From an uncultured Oscillospiraceae bacterium (GTDB lineage Bacteria; Bacillota; Clostridia; Oscillospirales; Ruminococcaceae), in contig UREN01000020.1 in assembly GCA_900546885.1 (NCBI GenBank), forward strand, positions 1-33,200: 33,200 nt of DNA, in the 5' to 3' direction. Shown in pieces: positions 32,192-33,200 of the stretch. The notes below the pieces were generated by a model. The model worked only from the letters and a program-made list of their open reading frames with translations. It had not been told where the DNA came from and searched no databases. The translations under genes and the position numbers were made by a program. The stretch's first letter is position 1. Every line of letters begins with the position of its first letter.

Positions 32192-32384
32192 ATAAAAGCT
32201 GTCCGCGGGAGCGGGTGAGCGAAAAGGACCTTGAAAATTAAACAATATCGAGAAGCTTAACGGAACCCTTAGAGCGCACGGAAGAGTGCGACGAAAACAT
32301 TTCCTTTAAGTAATTTAGGACGCAAGCGATTGCGTTTTGAATGCTAAGATTTGAATTCAGCATTAAGCTGGTTTAAATACCATT
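32192..32384 (+). other. 16S rRNA leader
   Basis: Transcribed leader between P2 and the mature 16S end. It contains a perfect ACGCAA-GCGA-TTGCGT hairpin (32320-32335) followed by TTT, and an AATGCT/AGCATT pairing near 32340-32365, which probably take part in antitermination and RNase III processing. I cannot identify boxA with confidence. Confidence 0.75.

Positions 32385-33200
<816 letters not shown>

Overview
The window comes from a GC-rich Gram-positive anaerobe. The 16S rRNA gene starting near 32385, the strong AAGGAGG ribosome binding sites, the lipoprotein-type binding proteins and the gene content point to a Clostridia-class Bacillota, probably a gut Oscillospirales/Ruminococcaceae member. 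This placement is made by eye; no database was searched and I do not name a species. I see no insertion sequence, phage gene or CRISPR array.

Layout. (1) 138-7291, plus strand: a complete oligopeptide importer (oppABCDF) with an M20 dipeptidase translationally coupled to it, followed by an SGNH hydrolase gene (7410-8018). (2) 8098-18352, minus strand: a ten-gene sugar operon. In transcription order it encodes a sugar-binding lipoprotein, a two-domain ATPase, a permease, a Gfo/Idh/MocA dehydrogenase, a TIM-barrel sugar isomerase, a HAD phosphatase, a conserved protein of unknown function with a distant deoxyhypusine-synthase look, an HldE/RfaE-like PfkB kinase, a ROK kinase and a GmhA-like SIS isomerase. 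A divergent LacI regulator (18702-19754) probably controls it through two TTTCATGAAA sites. (3) 19862-23675: a GntR/UTRA regulator facing a BtpA-family gene, an FGGY kinase and a small zinc-ribbon membrane protein. (4) 23880-28320: agmatine deiminase, divergent from pyrBI, then a YfcC-family transporter. (5) 28541-31859, minus strand: an esterase-like hydrolase, a small membrane protein, tRNA-Arg(CCG) with a broken partial copy beside it, an ECF S component and a CoaX-like protein that lacks all three signature motifs of type III pantothenate kinase. (6) 32068 to the end: tandem consensus promoters, a leader and the first ~815 bases of 16S rRNA.

The most promising candidate for an undescribed system is the second half of the minus-strand sugar operon (8098-12474). 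SIS isomerase, HldE1-like kinase and HAD phosphatase match the three enzyme classes of heptose-1-phosphate synthesis. Here they sit with a ROK kinase and an uncharacterised protein, behind a sugar importer in an organism with no LPS gene in view, and no nucleotidyltransferase is present. Other points worth following are the degenerate CoaX, the hairpin-invaded tRNA-Arg copy, and intrinsic terminators placed directly after the binding-protein gene in both ABC operons.
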